Positions 25,748 through 39,278 of a stretch of 64,000 nucleotides of DNA are shown one piece after another. The notes beneath the pieces were generated by a model. The model searched no databases. It saw nothing but the letters and a program-made list of their open reading frames with translations, and was not told the origin of the DNA. Source of the stretch: Paramecium tetraurelia (taxonomy: Eukaryota; Ciliophora; Oligohymenophorea; Peniculida; Parameciidae); NCBI RefSeq assembly GCF_000165425.1, contig NW_001798980.1, forward strand, positions 1,178 through 65,177, in the 5' to 3' direction. Position 1 is the first letter of the stretch, and each line of letters begins with the position of its first letter. A program made the position numbers and the translations under genes.

Positions 25748-26487
25748 TCATTTTTTAGTCGATAAATTTGTATTGATTTTGGGGTTTACTGTTTTAAATT
25801 TTTCCATTTTAAAAGGTTCTTTTTTCTCAACTCCTTAAATGGCTGCTAGTTTTTTATGATTGGTATCATAAAACAATTAGGAGGCTTTATTACCTTTTAC
25901 TAAAGAGGAAGAAAGCTTAGAATCCTTTATATAGGTTTTGAATGATACTTATGAACTTGCTCTGCCTTGATATTTGTCTAAAATTTGGGATTCAGCCTCA
26001 ATTCCATAGGAATTACCCATGACCAATTTCATAGGTGTTGATGGCCTAATATTATTAAATAGAAATGAACCTATTTTTACGTCCATATCTAAATTCTTCT
26101 TCTGGTAATTCTATGGCTTGAATGTTTGTACCTTTTTTAAGTTTCAATCTTGCATCATGAGTCTATCTAAATTTATACATATCCTGAATAGAATGTACAG
26201 TTACATGTGCTTTGACAGATCCATTGTGAATGGATTATTTGTTTAATTCAGGAAAATCTCTATTGGGCACTCTGTCTTGAGATTCTTAATGGAATTTCCA
26301 TGTCATGGTTACTGAGTGAGAACATTTAATTACCTTCTTTTGCTCCTTCCTTATCTCTGGCTAATGGCTGCCCATAAACGAAATCTTGGTTGGGAAGATT
26401 GAAAGTTGAAGGTTTTGACTTGCCAACGTCATCTTTCATTAATAGAGGATTGGTGTGATTATGTGAGAATGGAGGCGCTGTTTGCAT
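25748..26487 (-). CDS. CFAP77: CFAP77-like axonemal protein
   Basis: 230 residues after removal of two introns (26312-26333, 22 nt; 26046-26070, 25 nt). The protein is basic, Lys/Gln-rich and without membrane segments. Recognised stretches are DFVYGQPLARDKEGAKEV, VHSIQDMYKFRQTHDARLK and the hallmark FRYGRKNRPSTPMKLVMGN, which match the order and spacing of CFAP77 (C9orf171, DUF4483). CFAP77 is a microtubule inner protein of the B-tubule in axonemal doublets. The family call rests on remembered motif order, not on an alignment. Its neighbours include other ciliary genes but there is no operon-like arrangement. Confidence 0.72.
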
Positions 26488-26653
26488 TTTAATATTAAAT
26501 AATTAATAAATTTTTATTAGATAATAATTGATTAAGGAGATTGAAATGAATGTATTTATATTTGAGTGACATTAAATGTGAGCTTAATAGAACAAGAAGA
26601 GGAAACCTAGATAAAAAATATTGTTTATTATATATTTATTATTAAAAATTAAA

Positions 26654-27447
26654 ATGCAAATGAGCTAAGGTGAATTTTGGCCAAAATAAGAAGAGATTAT
26701 ACAGGGAGATTAGGATGGTTTATAGAAGAGAAAGAACAAAAAAAGGGTAATTACAAATCCCAGTTAATAAACAGGACATTGGAGTGAATAAGAACATCAA
26801 ACTTATATTGATTTTTTGAATATGCATAGATCTGTGATGGAATCACAAGATCAAAAAAAGACAAGTAAAATATTTAAGCTGATGAGTGAAACAATTGGTA
26901 GTAGAAGTCCATCACAATGCAGGTTAATAATTAACAAAATATTATTAGATCTCACCATTAGAAATTTAATCCTTTTGTTCACCAAATTAAAAAGAGGTAA
27001 AAAGGGGCTGGGAGAAGAAAAAAGGAAAATTAAAATACAGATAAAATGAATAAGAATGATGAAAATGCATTCTTGTAATCTTTATAAATACAGCATTAAT
27101 TATTTCAGCAATAACCTTTGGTAATAATTCATTTCTATGTATAGGAATATCAAATGTTCTAGTTTCCTTATTTTCCATGTGTTCCTGTATTCGATAATTA
27201 ATTAAAAGAAGATGAAAAATTAAATGAGCAATAGTTGTATTTTTAATAATGTATGCTCTTCCAATAACAATTACCACAATAATTGGATGACAAGAACCTT
27301 TGTTGTTTTAATTTTAATTTTATGCCTCAATAGTAAATGTAGTTAAATTTTAATTACTTTCAATAATAATAAATGTTCAACAATGATTTTCAAGCATTAA
27401 ATTCAGGGGATATCAACAACAAAGAAAACCAATTCGATGAATAATGA
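26654..27447 (+). CDS. Myb/SHAQKYF-like DNA-binding protein with Q-rich tail
   Basis: 255 residues with a single 26-nt intron at 26923-26948. After a basic start (QKRKNKKRVITNPSQQ) comes one Myb/SANT-like repeat: TGHWSEQEHQTYIDFLNMHR...IFKLMSETIGSRSPSQCR|SHHQKFNPF, where the bar marks the intron. The SHHQK element resembles the SHAQKYF signature of single-repeat Myb proteins. A basic patch follows, then ~120 residues rich in Gln, Phe and Asn (QLYFQQCMLFQQQLPQQ), a possible activation or low-complexity domain. A minus-strand frame over the tail is only its shadow. It has a short paralogue at 40,676-41,039 with the same intron position. Likely a nuclear regulator; targets unknown. Confidence 0.82.
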
Positions 27448-27503
27448 TAATTAATAAATCTATATAGTAATGTAATAATATAAATAATTATATATATATA
27501 TAA

Positions 27504-29399
<1,896 letters not shown>

Positions 29400-29473
29400 A
29401 TTATAACACATCATTCAATTATATTTAAACATATTTACTTAGTATTAAATATATAGAATAATAAACATAAACA

Positions 29474-31142
29474 TCAAAACTATGAATAACAAAATTATGT
29501 ACATCTTCATTATTGATATCATCAGGTAATATCTTTTCATTTACTTGTCCTTACTCTTATTTCATAAACTCTTATCGTTAACTATTCTATTAAATAGATT
29601 TAGATACGCTGCTTATGCTAGTTGGATATCCATCATGTTGATCTTCAGTTTATCCTTGATATTGGATTTCACTTTCTTGATATATGGTTATTCTTAGAAT
29701 TGCCTAAAATAATCTTAATAAAGATGGAATACTATGCTTATGTGAAGTAACAACTAACTTCTGTTGCTTATTCCTTCCCCATGTAACCAAAACTACTCTC
29801 TTCTGAATCATTCACTCCTTAGTTTTTACTATATGATTAGTACTTGAATCATCAGCCAACAGAGAATCACATAAATCTAATTGTTTATAACTTTTCTCAT
29901 ATTATTGAATAATTTTATCTGTTATTTATAACTACTCTTTTTATTTGACATTCTTGTATTAACTTTTCTATTTTTGTTATGGTAACATATCAATATTTAA
30001 ATTTCCATCTGTATCATCAGGATTGATATTTTCAGCATTAGATATAAATTGTTCGAACATTCTATTGATATATACAAGTTATTCTTACTCTATTATTGAA
30101 CTATCTCCAACTCTTTTTAAAAACACCTTCATTAATTGTTCCCTTTATAATAACTTTTAGATTGCTTCGAATTATCCTTATATGAGATATTTCAATTCTT
30201 AAGTTTCTATTTTAATTTTAATAGAATACCTGATTGTGATTGCATGCTTTCTTTGTTATTTATTAAACTTTCAATTTATTATTTCATTTATCCTATTAAT
30301 TCATTTTATTAAATTGAATTAACATTTAGTAATTCGTTTTCTTACATTAATGCTTCACACTTCTTTTTTACTTGTAATAATGTATTTTCTAATTTCTTTT
30401 TCTCTTATTACACCTGATAGGATTATTCCAATATTTAAATTTATCTTTTAAAAAAATGATCAATCTAAATAGCTTAGAATGTATCTTAACTTGAAGATGG
30501 CAAATTTAACTATGGTTATGAGTTTTATAAATTAGATTCTTGAAACAAAGTTACTACTAATTAGTTTAAAATTTAATTGAATTTAGTCATAAAATTCAAT
30601 TCTTTAGCATCTTAAGGTAAATTTTAATCCCTTTCTTATAATAAAAATTTAATTTTTTCCTTTACTTTTTGAATTTGAGACTAATCACTAGATACACTGT
30701 TACTATTTATTTTATTTTTAACTGAATGATGAAATGAGTAATTTTTAGTTAGAGCAGGAGACTATTAATCAATATGTATCATTGATTAATTTTTGCGTAA
30801 TTAGTTTGATATTTTGACTGTTTCAATCAATTCGTTGTTGATGGAATACTTTTATTATTTGTGTATTTGTTATGAACCACTGATTACATTCAAAATGCTT
30901 CCCAATTTCTACTATGAAGGTGGTTAATTAATAAAGGTTTTGTTAACTTTTTAAAGGTTCTCATATGACTTTTATCTTCCAACTGCAGGACTATTGTTAT
31001 TAGAAATATTTTATGATTAGGTTTCTATTTAATTCTTGGAACTATTTTTGGCCAATTTCTTTTCTAATATTTTACCCTACAACTTTAACATCTAGCTAGC
31101 ATAGATTTATTAAGCTATTCTATCATTATCACATTTCTTCAT
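29474..31142 (-). CDS. Gln-rich coiled-coil protein
   Basis: 531 residues after splicing introns of 23, 27 and 23 nt, the last just before the stop; the frame is exact. The N-terminal ~170 residues are low-complexity (Ser, Asn, Gln; e.g. NNNSPAVGRQKSYENLQ). The middle has heptad-like coiled coil (QVQQEKKKLENTLLQVKKK and MQENELLNVNSIQQNELIGQ). A C-terminal part includes RMFEQFISNAENIN and KLVVTSHKHSIPSLLRLF. No enzyme motif or family is recognised. The 3' end lies 74 bp from the convergent end of the Polo kinase gene. Confidence 0.75.
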
Positions 31143-31425
31143 AAATATTAAAAATTAATGTCAATATTTTGAAGAATTTAGACTTTGGAGATATTGGCAT
31201 AATAATCTGGATGTATTCAAAGGAATTACGTTTTTGGTTAGAGATTTTAAATAAGAAGAATAGTGCTGAAAGATAGAGAAATAGAATAGTTTGATTTTTA
31301 TATTTTAGATCAATTGTAATTAGAATAAGAAAGTCAAAATGAGAATTATTTATTGATTTGACTTTTAGTAATAATTGATAAGGTATTATTTTATGATTTG
31401 TAGAATAGTGAAGCTATTTTAATAA

Positions 31426-32622
31426 TCAAATGTTGGAATTTTGCATAAACATATGAAGTTCTTTGATGTTGGAACACCTTGCTTTTAATTTATTTCTTTT
31501 ATTGATTATAACAATGTTGGTATTATCTATGATATTGATTGAAAAATAGAGGTTATCATATTCAATTTCATTTCGTTTATCCAATTTATTAAATCCTAAG
31601 ATTTTAATTTATTAGATTAAATCATTATCAATAGACTATTATCTACGATTTTTTTGGAAATTATTCATATCAAATTCTTTGAGTAGAGGAAGGAAGAATT
31701 ATTCATTCTCCTTTGTATATAGATCTTTGGTGACTAATTCTTTGAGAACTAATTTGTAGTCAATTGTTTGTGTTGATTTTTAGACAATAGATTTTAAGGC
31801 TTCTCTTAAATCTTTTTTTTCTTTGTATTTCTAGTACAATTCCCTTGCAACTCTATAGTGATCAACATTCACTCTTGAATCTATTCTTTCAAAAATGAGT
31901 TTCTCCTTATCTATATACATTTGATAGAAGCTCTTCAAAATTTGAAAGGAGGTCAATATATTCTATTGTTCTTCAATCATTAGATAAACTATTTATTTAA
32001 GATGGTTAAATAGGTTTCCCTACATTTCAGTTTGATCAAATAGCAATTCAAATAAATTGTGAAATAGATTTTGTCTAGTTATCAACTCTACACGAATCCT
32101 CTCTTTCTCATCCTATTTCTCAATTTTCTTTAGATAGAGATCTAACATGTATTATTTAATTTGAGGTTAGATCCTTTCATCTTAACTTAATATAAATCCA
32201 CTAGAAATCAATTTACTTAGAATCATTCTAAATTTTGTCCTATTTATAATATTAGCAACTCCTCTGTTCTAAATTTCATTATTGTATTGTCTTACCCCTT
32301 GCAAGTAATATTCATAGATTTGAAGTAACTCATCCACATATGTGATCTCATACTATTTTGGTTAAATCAAGACATTTAATATAAATTCCTTTATTGCATT
32401 TTACTCTTATCCATCTAACATGATACAAATGGAGTTCAATGGTTTTTTACTCAAGAAACCAAACCATGAGTCTCTGACTAATTGTCTAAACTGTTATTCA
32501 TTATGAGCAAATTAACCAATCTTAGAAATTTAACTCAAAAATGAAGTTCTAAAACTTTCACTTAATCCCAAGTTGTCAACCATTTACTCATAAAACCTTT
32601 GATTATTAGAAGAGTGTACCAT
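31426..32622 (-). CDS. Helical protein of unknown function
   Basis: An intronless frame of 398 residues from ATG 32622 to TGA 31426-31428. It is predicted mostly alpha-helical and soluble, with repeated pattern LxxLIxxGFILSQDERIQPQ and a basic middle (LYLKKIEKQDEKERIRVE). No signal peptide, membrane segment or catalytic motif. Composition and length without TGA make it a secure gene. I do not recognise a family; an armadillo/HEAT-like or cullin-like helical scaffold is possible but unproven. It lies between the coiled-coil gene and a secretory-type gene, all on the minus strand. Confidence 0.7.
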
Positions 32623-32814
32623 TTCTATACATAATCTAAATGTAATGGCAAGTAATAGTCATAAGACTTAAGATGATCAAGTACTTTTTGGTTAGGCTTC
32701 ATAATTAAATTAATTATATTAGTACATTTCTACAAAGTGGAATTGATCTAGGATGAGAATATCTCACTCAAGTTATAAGAATGTTCAATATGCATATATG
32801 TTTTTGAATATGAA

Positions 32815-33381
32815 TCATTAATCTTATTCTGACAATGCTGTTCCTTCCAATGCTTATCTTTATTGTTCCTCCTTGTTTTCTTACTCCATCTAATCTTCTC
32901 TCATAATGTTGTCCAAGTCTGTCTACAATTTGACCATAGCTGGACCTCTCTCAATCTCTTAAGTCATTTGAAGATATGCAGTATTAAATTGCTTAGCCAA
33001 ATGATCACCAGAGTCTTACTCAAGGATATTTCCATTTGAATCTGTGACTGTGTATGAATAAACACCAGCATTATTAGATAAATCAGTAACCTATCCTACA
33101 ACACCTGGAATATACTCAGCATGAGTTTCAACTAAGGATTTATGTTTTTTGGTCTCGTGCTTCACATCTTCTGAAGTGATTTGAGCCCAGTGTTCTATTC
33201 AATTTACAAATTATATACGAGCTTCCTTTGGATTCAGATGGTAATCGCTGTCCCCCAAATTTACAAATTCCATGAATGCACTATTGAATGTTCTCTTCTA
33301 GTGAACTGCACCGTGTGATTTTCTCACGTGTCCAGCATATGCTGTTAATAGCAACGCGCATATCAGAATTGATTTGTACAT
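32815..33381 (-). CDS. Secreted or lumenal protein of unknown function
   Basis: 180 residues with one 24-nt intron (33195-33218). The start MYKSILICALLLTAYA is a clear signal peptide. The mature part is soluble and rich in His, Glu and Gln, with AFMEFVNLGDSDYHLN, a beta-like VYSYTVTDSNGNILEQDSG and an acidic Gln-rich C-terminus (REDQMEQENKEEQQRQALEG). There are no cysteines outside the signal region, so no disulfide-rich fold. It could be a lumenal or secretory-granule component; the family is not recognised. The 5' flank (33,382 onward) is gene-free. Confidence 0.75.
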
Positions 33382-34181
33382 ATTAAAATTATTAATAATC
33401 GTTTTTCCACTTTTTACTTTTATATTATATAAAAATAACACAACTAATTTATCTCTTCGTGTTGCAAATATCCAATTATATTCACATTCTATCATATTAA
33501 CCAATTATTCATTATTATTCTATTAATTATCATCTATTTCACAATTACTATTAAGAATTAGCTAAGCAACCTTATATCATAGTATAAAATTCTTGATATT
33601 AATTCTTAATATTTTAGATATTGTTAAAGATTAAATTACTTTTAATTATTTCTTACTTACATACTTACTTAATATCTAAGATTTACACATTCAACTTATC
33701 TAAATACATAAACCTCTCCAATTATTCTAACGATTAACATCTTTTAGCAAACCAAATACAATTATCTATTGGATTACTAAGGACTTATAAAAACTAAATA
33801 TTTAACAATTAAGAAGTTGCAGATATTACAATATAAAAGAAAATGAATAGAAAAAATTTTATTATTAAATTATTAACGGAAGAAACTTTCTGAGGATATA
33901 TAGCATAGTAAAATTTAATAATGAGAATTGATTAGAGTTTTAAATATCTTAAATGTAATTTAGAAAGGAAACATTCATAATTTCATTGTAATCCATAACT
34001 ATCAATTCCATCTATATATTAAATCTCGCAGTTTTATTAAAAATATATTAAAAATTGGCCTACAAAAATTCCAACTGATCACCACGCATAAAGTATTTTT
34101 TATGAGAAATATCGTTACATAATACCATTAGAACCATATGTACAAATTGTGAATATAATAAATATAATAATAATAATTTTA
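33382..34181. other. Gene-free AT-rich stretch
   Basis: Nothing codes here on either strand. It separates two divergent genes and should hold both promoters. A run of ATA/AAT triplets (about 34,153-34,175) precedes the next start. Confidence 0.5.
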
Positions 34182-34427
34182 ATGTAGATAGATAGCCAAG
34201 CAATAGATTTAAACAGACGAATATTGAAGTCAAGTTTAACGAGATAATTCACAAGATCACCAGCAAGATCAAGAAAAAGAATAATATCTTTACCTCCGTT
34301 AGAGGCAGCATAAAATTAGTACTAAAAATTAAAGCAACGTAATATTGCATGCCACAAAGAAAGTCCAAGAGAAGTATTTAATTCAATTATCAGCGTTGTA
34401 AGGTTTGATATGTTTGACCATTCGTGA
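34182..34427 (+). CDS. Small basic protein, unknown
   Basis: An 81-residue frame from ATG 34182 to TGA 34425-34427. The first half is strongly basic (LNRRILKSSLTRQFTRSPAR, then SRKRIISLPP), with several RxxS sites of the kind basophilic kinases use. The second half (EAAQNQYQKLKQRN) is helical. The plus strand reads much better than the minus. No family is recognised. It ends about 155 bp before the convergent UBA/PUB gene. Confidence 0.5.
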
Positions 34428-34582
34428 ACTAAATGGGTTGTGTTTGAATACTTGCAGATACACAAAAGAAAAATAAGAGAAAAAATATTTTCTTAATAAC
34501 AAATATTTCGATTCTTGTTTTAATGCAATGAACCAAAGGAAATTCCAATTATTTAATAAATGACTTTAAATTTATCTCATTT

Positions 34583-35634
34583 TCATTTTAATTCAGTCTA
34601 CACAATGGATATGGCCTTTTGCAAATTGGAAACATCTGCACTTTGAAATACATAGAATCCATTATTTTCTTCAAATCCCAATCCATCCAGGGCATTTCTT
34701 GCTCCTAAAACTTATTCTATTTTAGTCAAATAAGCCTAAGAAGTTAATGAGATTTTTCGAAACTTCTCTTCTTAAGGATTTTTTAAGATGTTCTCTAAAA
34801 TAAATGATTAATTAATACCAAGAATTTTTTAGATAAGTGTCAATGAATTATAAGCAGTGTCAGGTATAAGATCAGGTGGATAAGCTACTTTAATTTGTTT
34901 GATGCCTAATTCAAATAATTCAATGGGAGAGTATTTTTTTTATTACTATTGTTGTTAACTAGGTTAAGCATAGGATTTTCCAAATCTGGCTTCTTTTTCT
35001 CTTCTTAATTATTCTTCCATTTCCTATTTATCTTTTAAAAATTGCTCTCTCTCTCTTTTTGCTTTCTATGCCTCTAGTTTCTTTTTCTATTCATCCAACT
35101 CTCTTCTAACATCATTCATTGCTTTTCCTGAAGCAATTCTATTTTTTTCTTATTCAAAAGCAGCCTATTCTTCAGCGATTCTCCTTTTTTCTCGAAGCTT
35201 CTATTAGAGTTCTCTGGCTTTAAATGCAGCCTCTTCAGGTGATATCTTTTTGCCATTGCCAACTATTTGTAATTCCTCTTCAAAATCCTAATCATTTTTA
35301 TGCTCCTCAATCCATTATTTTGCAGCTTCCACACCTTAATTTTAAGACAGCAATAAGGATTTTTCTGCTACATTCTTTGAATGACCTTCAGACATCAAAA
35401 TAGCCACATGCTCTTCACTGACATACTTTGTAATTGAATCAAATTGTTAAGCTGCTGCTTGTTACTATTATGGTTATGGATTATCCGAAGTCTAACTCTC
35501 AATGTATGTAATCAAAACCTAGAGATATTTTATAATGACACCTCAATATCAGTGGAATTGGTGGAATTGATAGCATTTGTTATTTACTCATCAGTAAATC
35601 CCATATCTTGAAGCTAGGTTTTTGAACTTTCCAT
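34583..35634 (-). CDS. UBA- and PUB-domain protein (UBXN/PNGase-like adaptor)
   Basis: 342 residues with one 23-nt intron (35519-35541). The N-terminus has a UBA-like helix set (LQDMGFTDEQITNAIN), and a second one follows near residue 85 (ILMSEGHSKNVAEKSLLLSQ, then GVEAAKQWIEEH). The middle is a long charged coiled coil (residues ~135-225, RELQQKLREKRRIAEEQ). The C-terminus carries a PUB/PUG domain (NPQEEKFRKISLTSQAYLTK followed by ALDGLGFEENNGFYVF). UBA domains bind ubiquitin and PUB domains bind the p97/Cdc48 tail, so it probably bridges ubiquitylated cargo and Cdc48. It is head-to-head with the NEK-like kinase gene, with only 15 bp between start codons. Confidence 0.85.
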
Positions 35635-35649
35635 TTTATTAAATTTATA

Positions 35650-37037
35650 ATGATGAAAAACTTCGTTGTTTTTGAGAAATTGGGAGAAGGTAATATAAAA
35701 TTCAATTTTGGTGTAGGATCGTTTTCTACGGTGTTGAAAGTTAAAAGACAATCAGATCAATAAGAGTATGCTATGAAGAAAGTGAGAATGGGATAATTGA
35801 AGGAAAAGGAGAAAGAGAACTCGTTGAATGAAATTCGAATATTGGCTAGCATCTAACATCCAAATATTATAGGCTATAAGGAAGCATTTTACGAAGAATA
35901 ATCCTAATGTTTGTGCATTGTAATGGAATATGCCGATTAAGGAGATTTATAATAACATATCTAATAGCACATTTAACATAAGCAATACTTTTAGGAAATA
36001 GAAATCTGGAAAATGATTTATTAGGTTTTATAAGGTACTAACATTCTAATACTTAATCTTTAGCCTTGCGAACGTTACATCATATGAAGATTCTACATCG
36101 AGATTTAAAGTCAGCAAATGTATTTCTACACCAAAGCAATTACAAACTTGGAGATATGAATGTTTCTAAAGTTGCCAAAAAGGATTTAGTATATACTCAA
36201 ACAGGAACTCCCTATTATGCCAGTCCTGAAGTCTGGAGAGATTAGCCTTATGATGCAAAAAGTGATATCTGGAGTTTGGGTTGTGTGGCATATGAGATGG
36301 CTGCACTTAAGCCTCCCTTCAGAGCTCAAAATATGGAAGGGTTGTATAAGAAAGTGCAAAGAGGATTGTTTGAACGAATTCCGTCTAAATTTAGTGGGGA
36401 ATTGATGAACATTATTGGATTATGCTTATAAGTGCAAAGCAAATCAAGGCCTTCTTGTGCTTAGTTGCTAAGCAATCCAATTCTTTTAAGAAATGCTAGA
36501 CAATATATTACTGAAAGTAGAATTTCTTAATAAACTTAATCATCCTAGGCTGGTTCCAATGTGCTTCTATAGACCATTAAATTGCCTAAGAATTTGAAAC
36601 ATCTCAAAGAGAAACTCCCTAAATCCAAATATCTAATTGAGAGTGCCAATAAATCATATGATGAATATTAAGTGAATAGTTCCTTGCTGCCTAAGATCAA
36701 TAATCCAAAAGAAATAAGACCGCATTGTTCTGTTCCACCGTTAAAGAGTGATAGATATCAATAATAATAACAGGGACAAATCAATTCATTACATGAGGAT
36801 AGATCGAAATCAATTGCCAATTCAGTCCAAATGCTTGAGATGGAAAGAATCAGACAAAAGAAATTACTAGAGAAATAGCAGAATTTAAAGATTAGTGTAA
36901 TTCACTAGAATGCCATACCTTACATCAATAGTTCTTCTTCTCAAATCCAAAATCTGTATGTAAATAAAGCACCTAATCATGAACAAGTTCAATAGAAGCA
37001 ATACTCAGAAGCACCTAAACCCATTTGGTGGGGATGA
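35650..37037 (+). CDS. NEK-family protein kinase
   Basis: 443 residues from the first of two tandem ATGs, with two introns (35690-35716, 27 nt; 36035-36063, 29 nt). The kinase domain is NIMA-like: FEKLGEGSFSTVLKVKRQ, AMKKVRMG, HRDLKSANVFLH, TGTPYYASPEVW, DIWSLGCVAYEM. The usual DFG/DLG is DMN (KLGDMNVSKVAKKD), keeping the metal-binding Asp; this variant is known in some NEKs. The tail (~180 residues) is Ser/Gln-rich with a short coiled coil (MLEMERIRQKKLLEKQQ). NEKs regulate cilia length, basal bodies and the cell cycle; Paramecium has many. Confidence 0.92.
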
Positions 37038-37266
37038 TTCTATGTTTTTTTGTATTTTATCTAAGATAACTTCATAAGCATAATTTATATATTGATAAAT
37101 AAGATCTAGAATGGTTAATTGAACATTAGTAATAAAAAAGGGTAAATAGAATATATATCGTTTTGATACAAATAATAATATTATTCACAAATATCAATAT
37201 TTTCATTCTAACATTATTATGAAATCATCATCTATCGTGTTAATTTTTGGAGATTAAATAAGTTAA

Positions 37267-39278
37267 TCAAAGGCTACTTAATAAATTAAAAGTACCAACA
37301 ATTGATATATTCTCTTGTATCTTTTTTTATTATTCATTTTTAGGACCCTATTACTTATAATCTTAATAAAACTATTGGTTAATCAAATCTTCCAATTATT
37401 GTAATTCATCAACTTCAGAATCATTATCTTAGAAGAATTAATCTTACATTAACTTTTCAAAATAATTAGGAGATTATTAATTAATGATCTCTGAGATTAC
37501 TGAGACTGGTTATTGAACAGGTTATTGCTTTTATTCAGATATAGAAGATTTAAATAGTGAAGATTGAAATTATTCCATCATCATTTTTTCAATATCATTC
37601 AAATTAGATTTAGAATAATCCTCATTTTTAGTATCTTAACCTAAGTAGAATTATTAAAACATGAGTTCCTCTAATTTCTGGATTTCATCAGCATTCTTTC
37701 TTAGAACATTGATTCTAATTGAAGGATCAACTTATCTAATAGTCTATACTTTATCATAATCACTATTTAAGGATTTGTTCAAACTCGGAATTCTTAGATG
37801 ATTCTACTTTGAAAAGGAATAGTCTCCAGTCTAATTATATCTATTTAATGAAGATATTTCCTTAGGTCGAGTCTATCGATTATTTCTATCTTGATTAACT
37901 TATTGAATGCTGATCTCTTTTAATTTAGTTTCCATTTAGATCTTCTTTGATAAGACATTCTAAATGTCAATATAAGATAATAGCTGACTATCAAAGTGGT
38001 TATTTGTGTTCTTAAAATCAAGGTGAATAGATTTCAGTTGTTATAGAACATGCTGATACTTAGTAGAATAGGGATTGTGACTTCTTCGAATAGAGTGCCG
38101 TATACTTGAATTTGAAACATTGCTATTCTAAATTTTATATGATTTTCTGTCATCATTTCTAATTTGTAACTATCTTCTTGTAGAAATGATTTCTGATTTC
38201 AAGGGTTCACTTTCCAGATCTACAATAACATGAATATTAAATCACTTCTAAAGAGAGAATGATTAAGTAACTCTGTAGATGTTGCTCTCTCTTTGGGATT
38301 GATCTTAAAGATTGAATTGAATATTTACAAAATCTCTTCGTTCTTAGTGATTTATTTATATGGAAATAACTCTATTGTATATTAATCAGAATATATACAT
38401 CCTTAATCAAAGCATATCCTAATCTATTCGAGATTGATGTTCACAGATAAATGATGCCAAGGCGAGACCCTTGTCAACATTTCAATAAAGATACAACCAG
38501 CACTCCACAAATCAGATTATTCACAATATTCTTAGCCCTTGAAACACTCAGGAGCACTATAGAGTGACAATTTATAATCCTTCAAAATGTAGATATCACT
38601 CAACTTTGCATTTGCTTCACCATCTACTAAAACGTTGGATGTTTTTAAATTCCTTATTTAATTTAGATGATACTTATGGAGGATTCCAGAATTGTGGAGA
38701 CATTCCAATCCTAATAATATTTACTTCATAAACATTAGAGCCAATTGACTAGAAAATGAATTGAACTTCTACAACAACCAACTTATTGAACCACCACTTT
38801 CATATGGCATTAGAATTCTTATCTCATCTTTAACTTCTTCATTATTTTATATCGAATAATCCCATCCTATTATTTTATGCACATTCTTCAATTCCAACCT
38901 TGTTAGCAAGTCTACGAAATTAATTATATTGTTGAAATCATCCTGCATACTTAATTTAAACTATTCTCATATGACTAAATACTATTTTGAATGCCAAAAG
39001 CTAACCATTCAATGTATTCAATGCACAATAAACATTGCATCCCTCCTATATCAAATCCCCTTCTATGTAATCATATACTATGTTCTATTCTTATTTATCT
39101 AATTTACATCTTCCTCCTTCTCCCCTTAATCATCCGCTATTTGCTCTACAAAATCTTCATGTATTAACTCTCATATTTGAACATCACTTACTCTTATGCT
39201 CTTATCACTTATCTATGATCGATGACCTATCTTCGCAATCTCTTTTTTCTTCTTTTTGAAACATGGTGAAGTACCCAT
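37267..39278 (-). CDS. Predicted pseudokinase with myristoylation-like start
   Basis: 631 residues when five introns (22, 25, 22, 21 and 26 nt) are removed; the frame then closes exactly. The start MGTSPCFKKKKKEI has Gly2, Cys6 and a polybasic run, which suggests membrane anchoring. The kinase domain has a degraded glycine loop (GDLIQEGCNVYCAL), keeps the beta-3 Lys (LLAFKI), but the catalytic loop is LHKNLKTSNVLV, Asn in place of the HRD Asp. The DFG position reads SDIYIL. APE (SAPECF) and the DLWSAGC helix remain. A ~300-residue Ser/Gln-rich C-terminal tail follows. Without the catalytic base it should not phosphorylate; a scaffold or allosteric role is inferred. The first two exon joins are the least certain. 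Confidence 0.82.

Noticed and set aside
26987-27277. Minus-strand frame with protein-like composition (IPIHRNELLPKVIAEIINAV)
   Set aside because: It is antisense to the continuous Q-rich tail of the Myb-like protein, which stays open to TGA 27445-27447.
33298-33504. Longer N-terminal extension upstream of the signal-peptide protein
   Set aside because: The internal ATG at 33381 begins a standard signal peptide; the extension is hydrophobic AT-rich flank.
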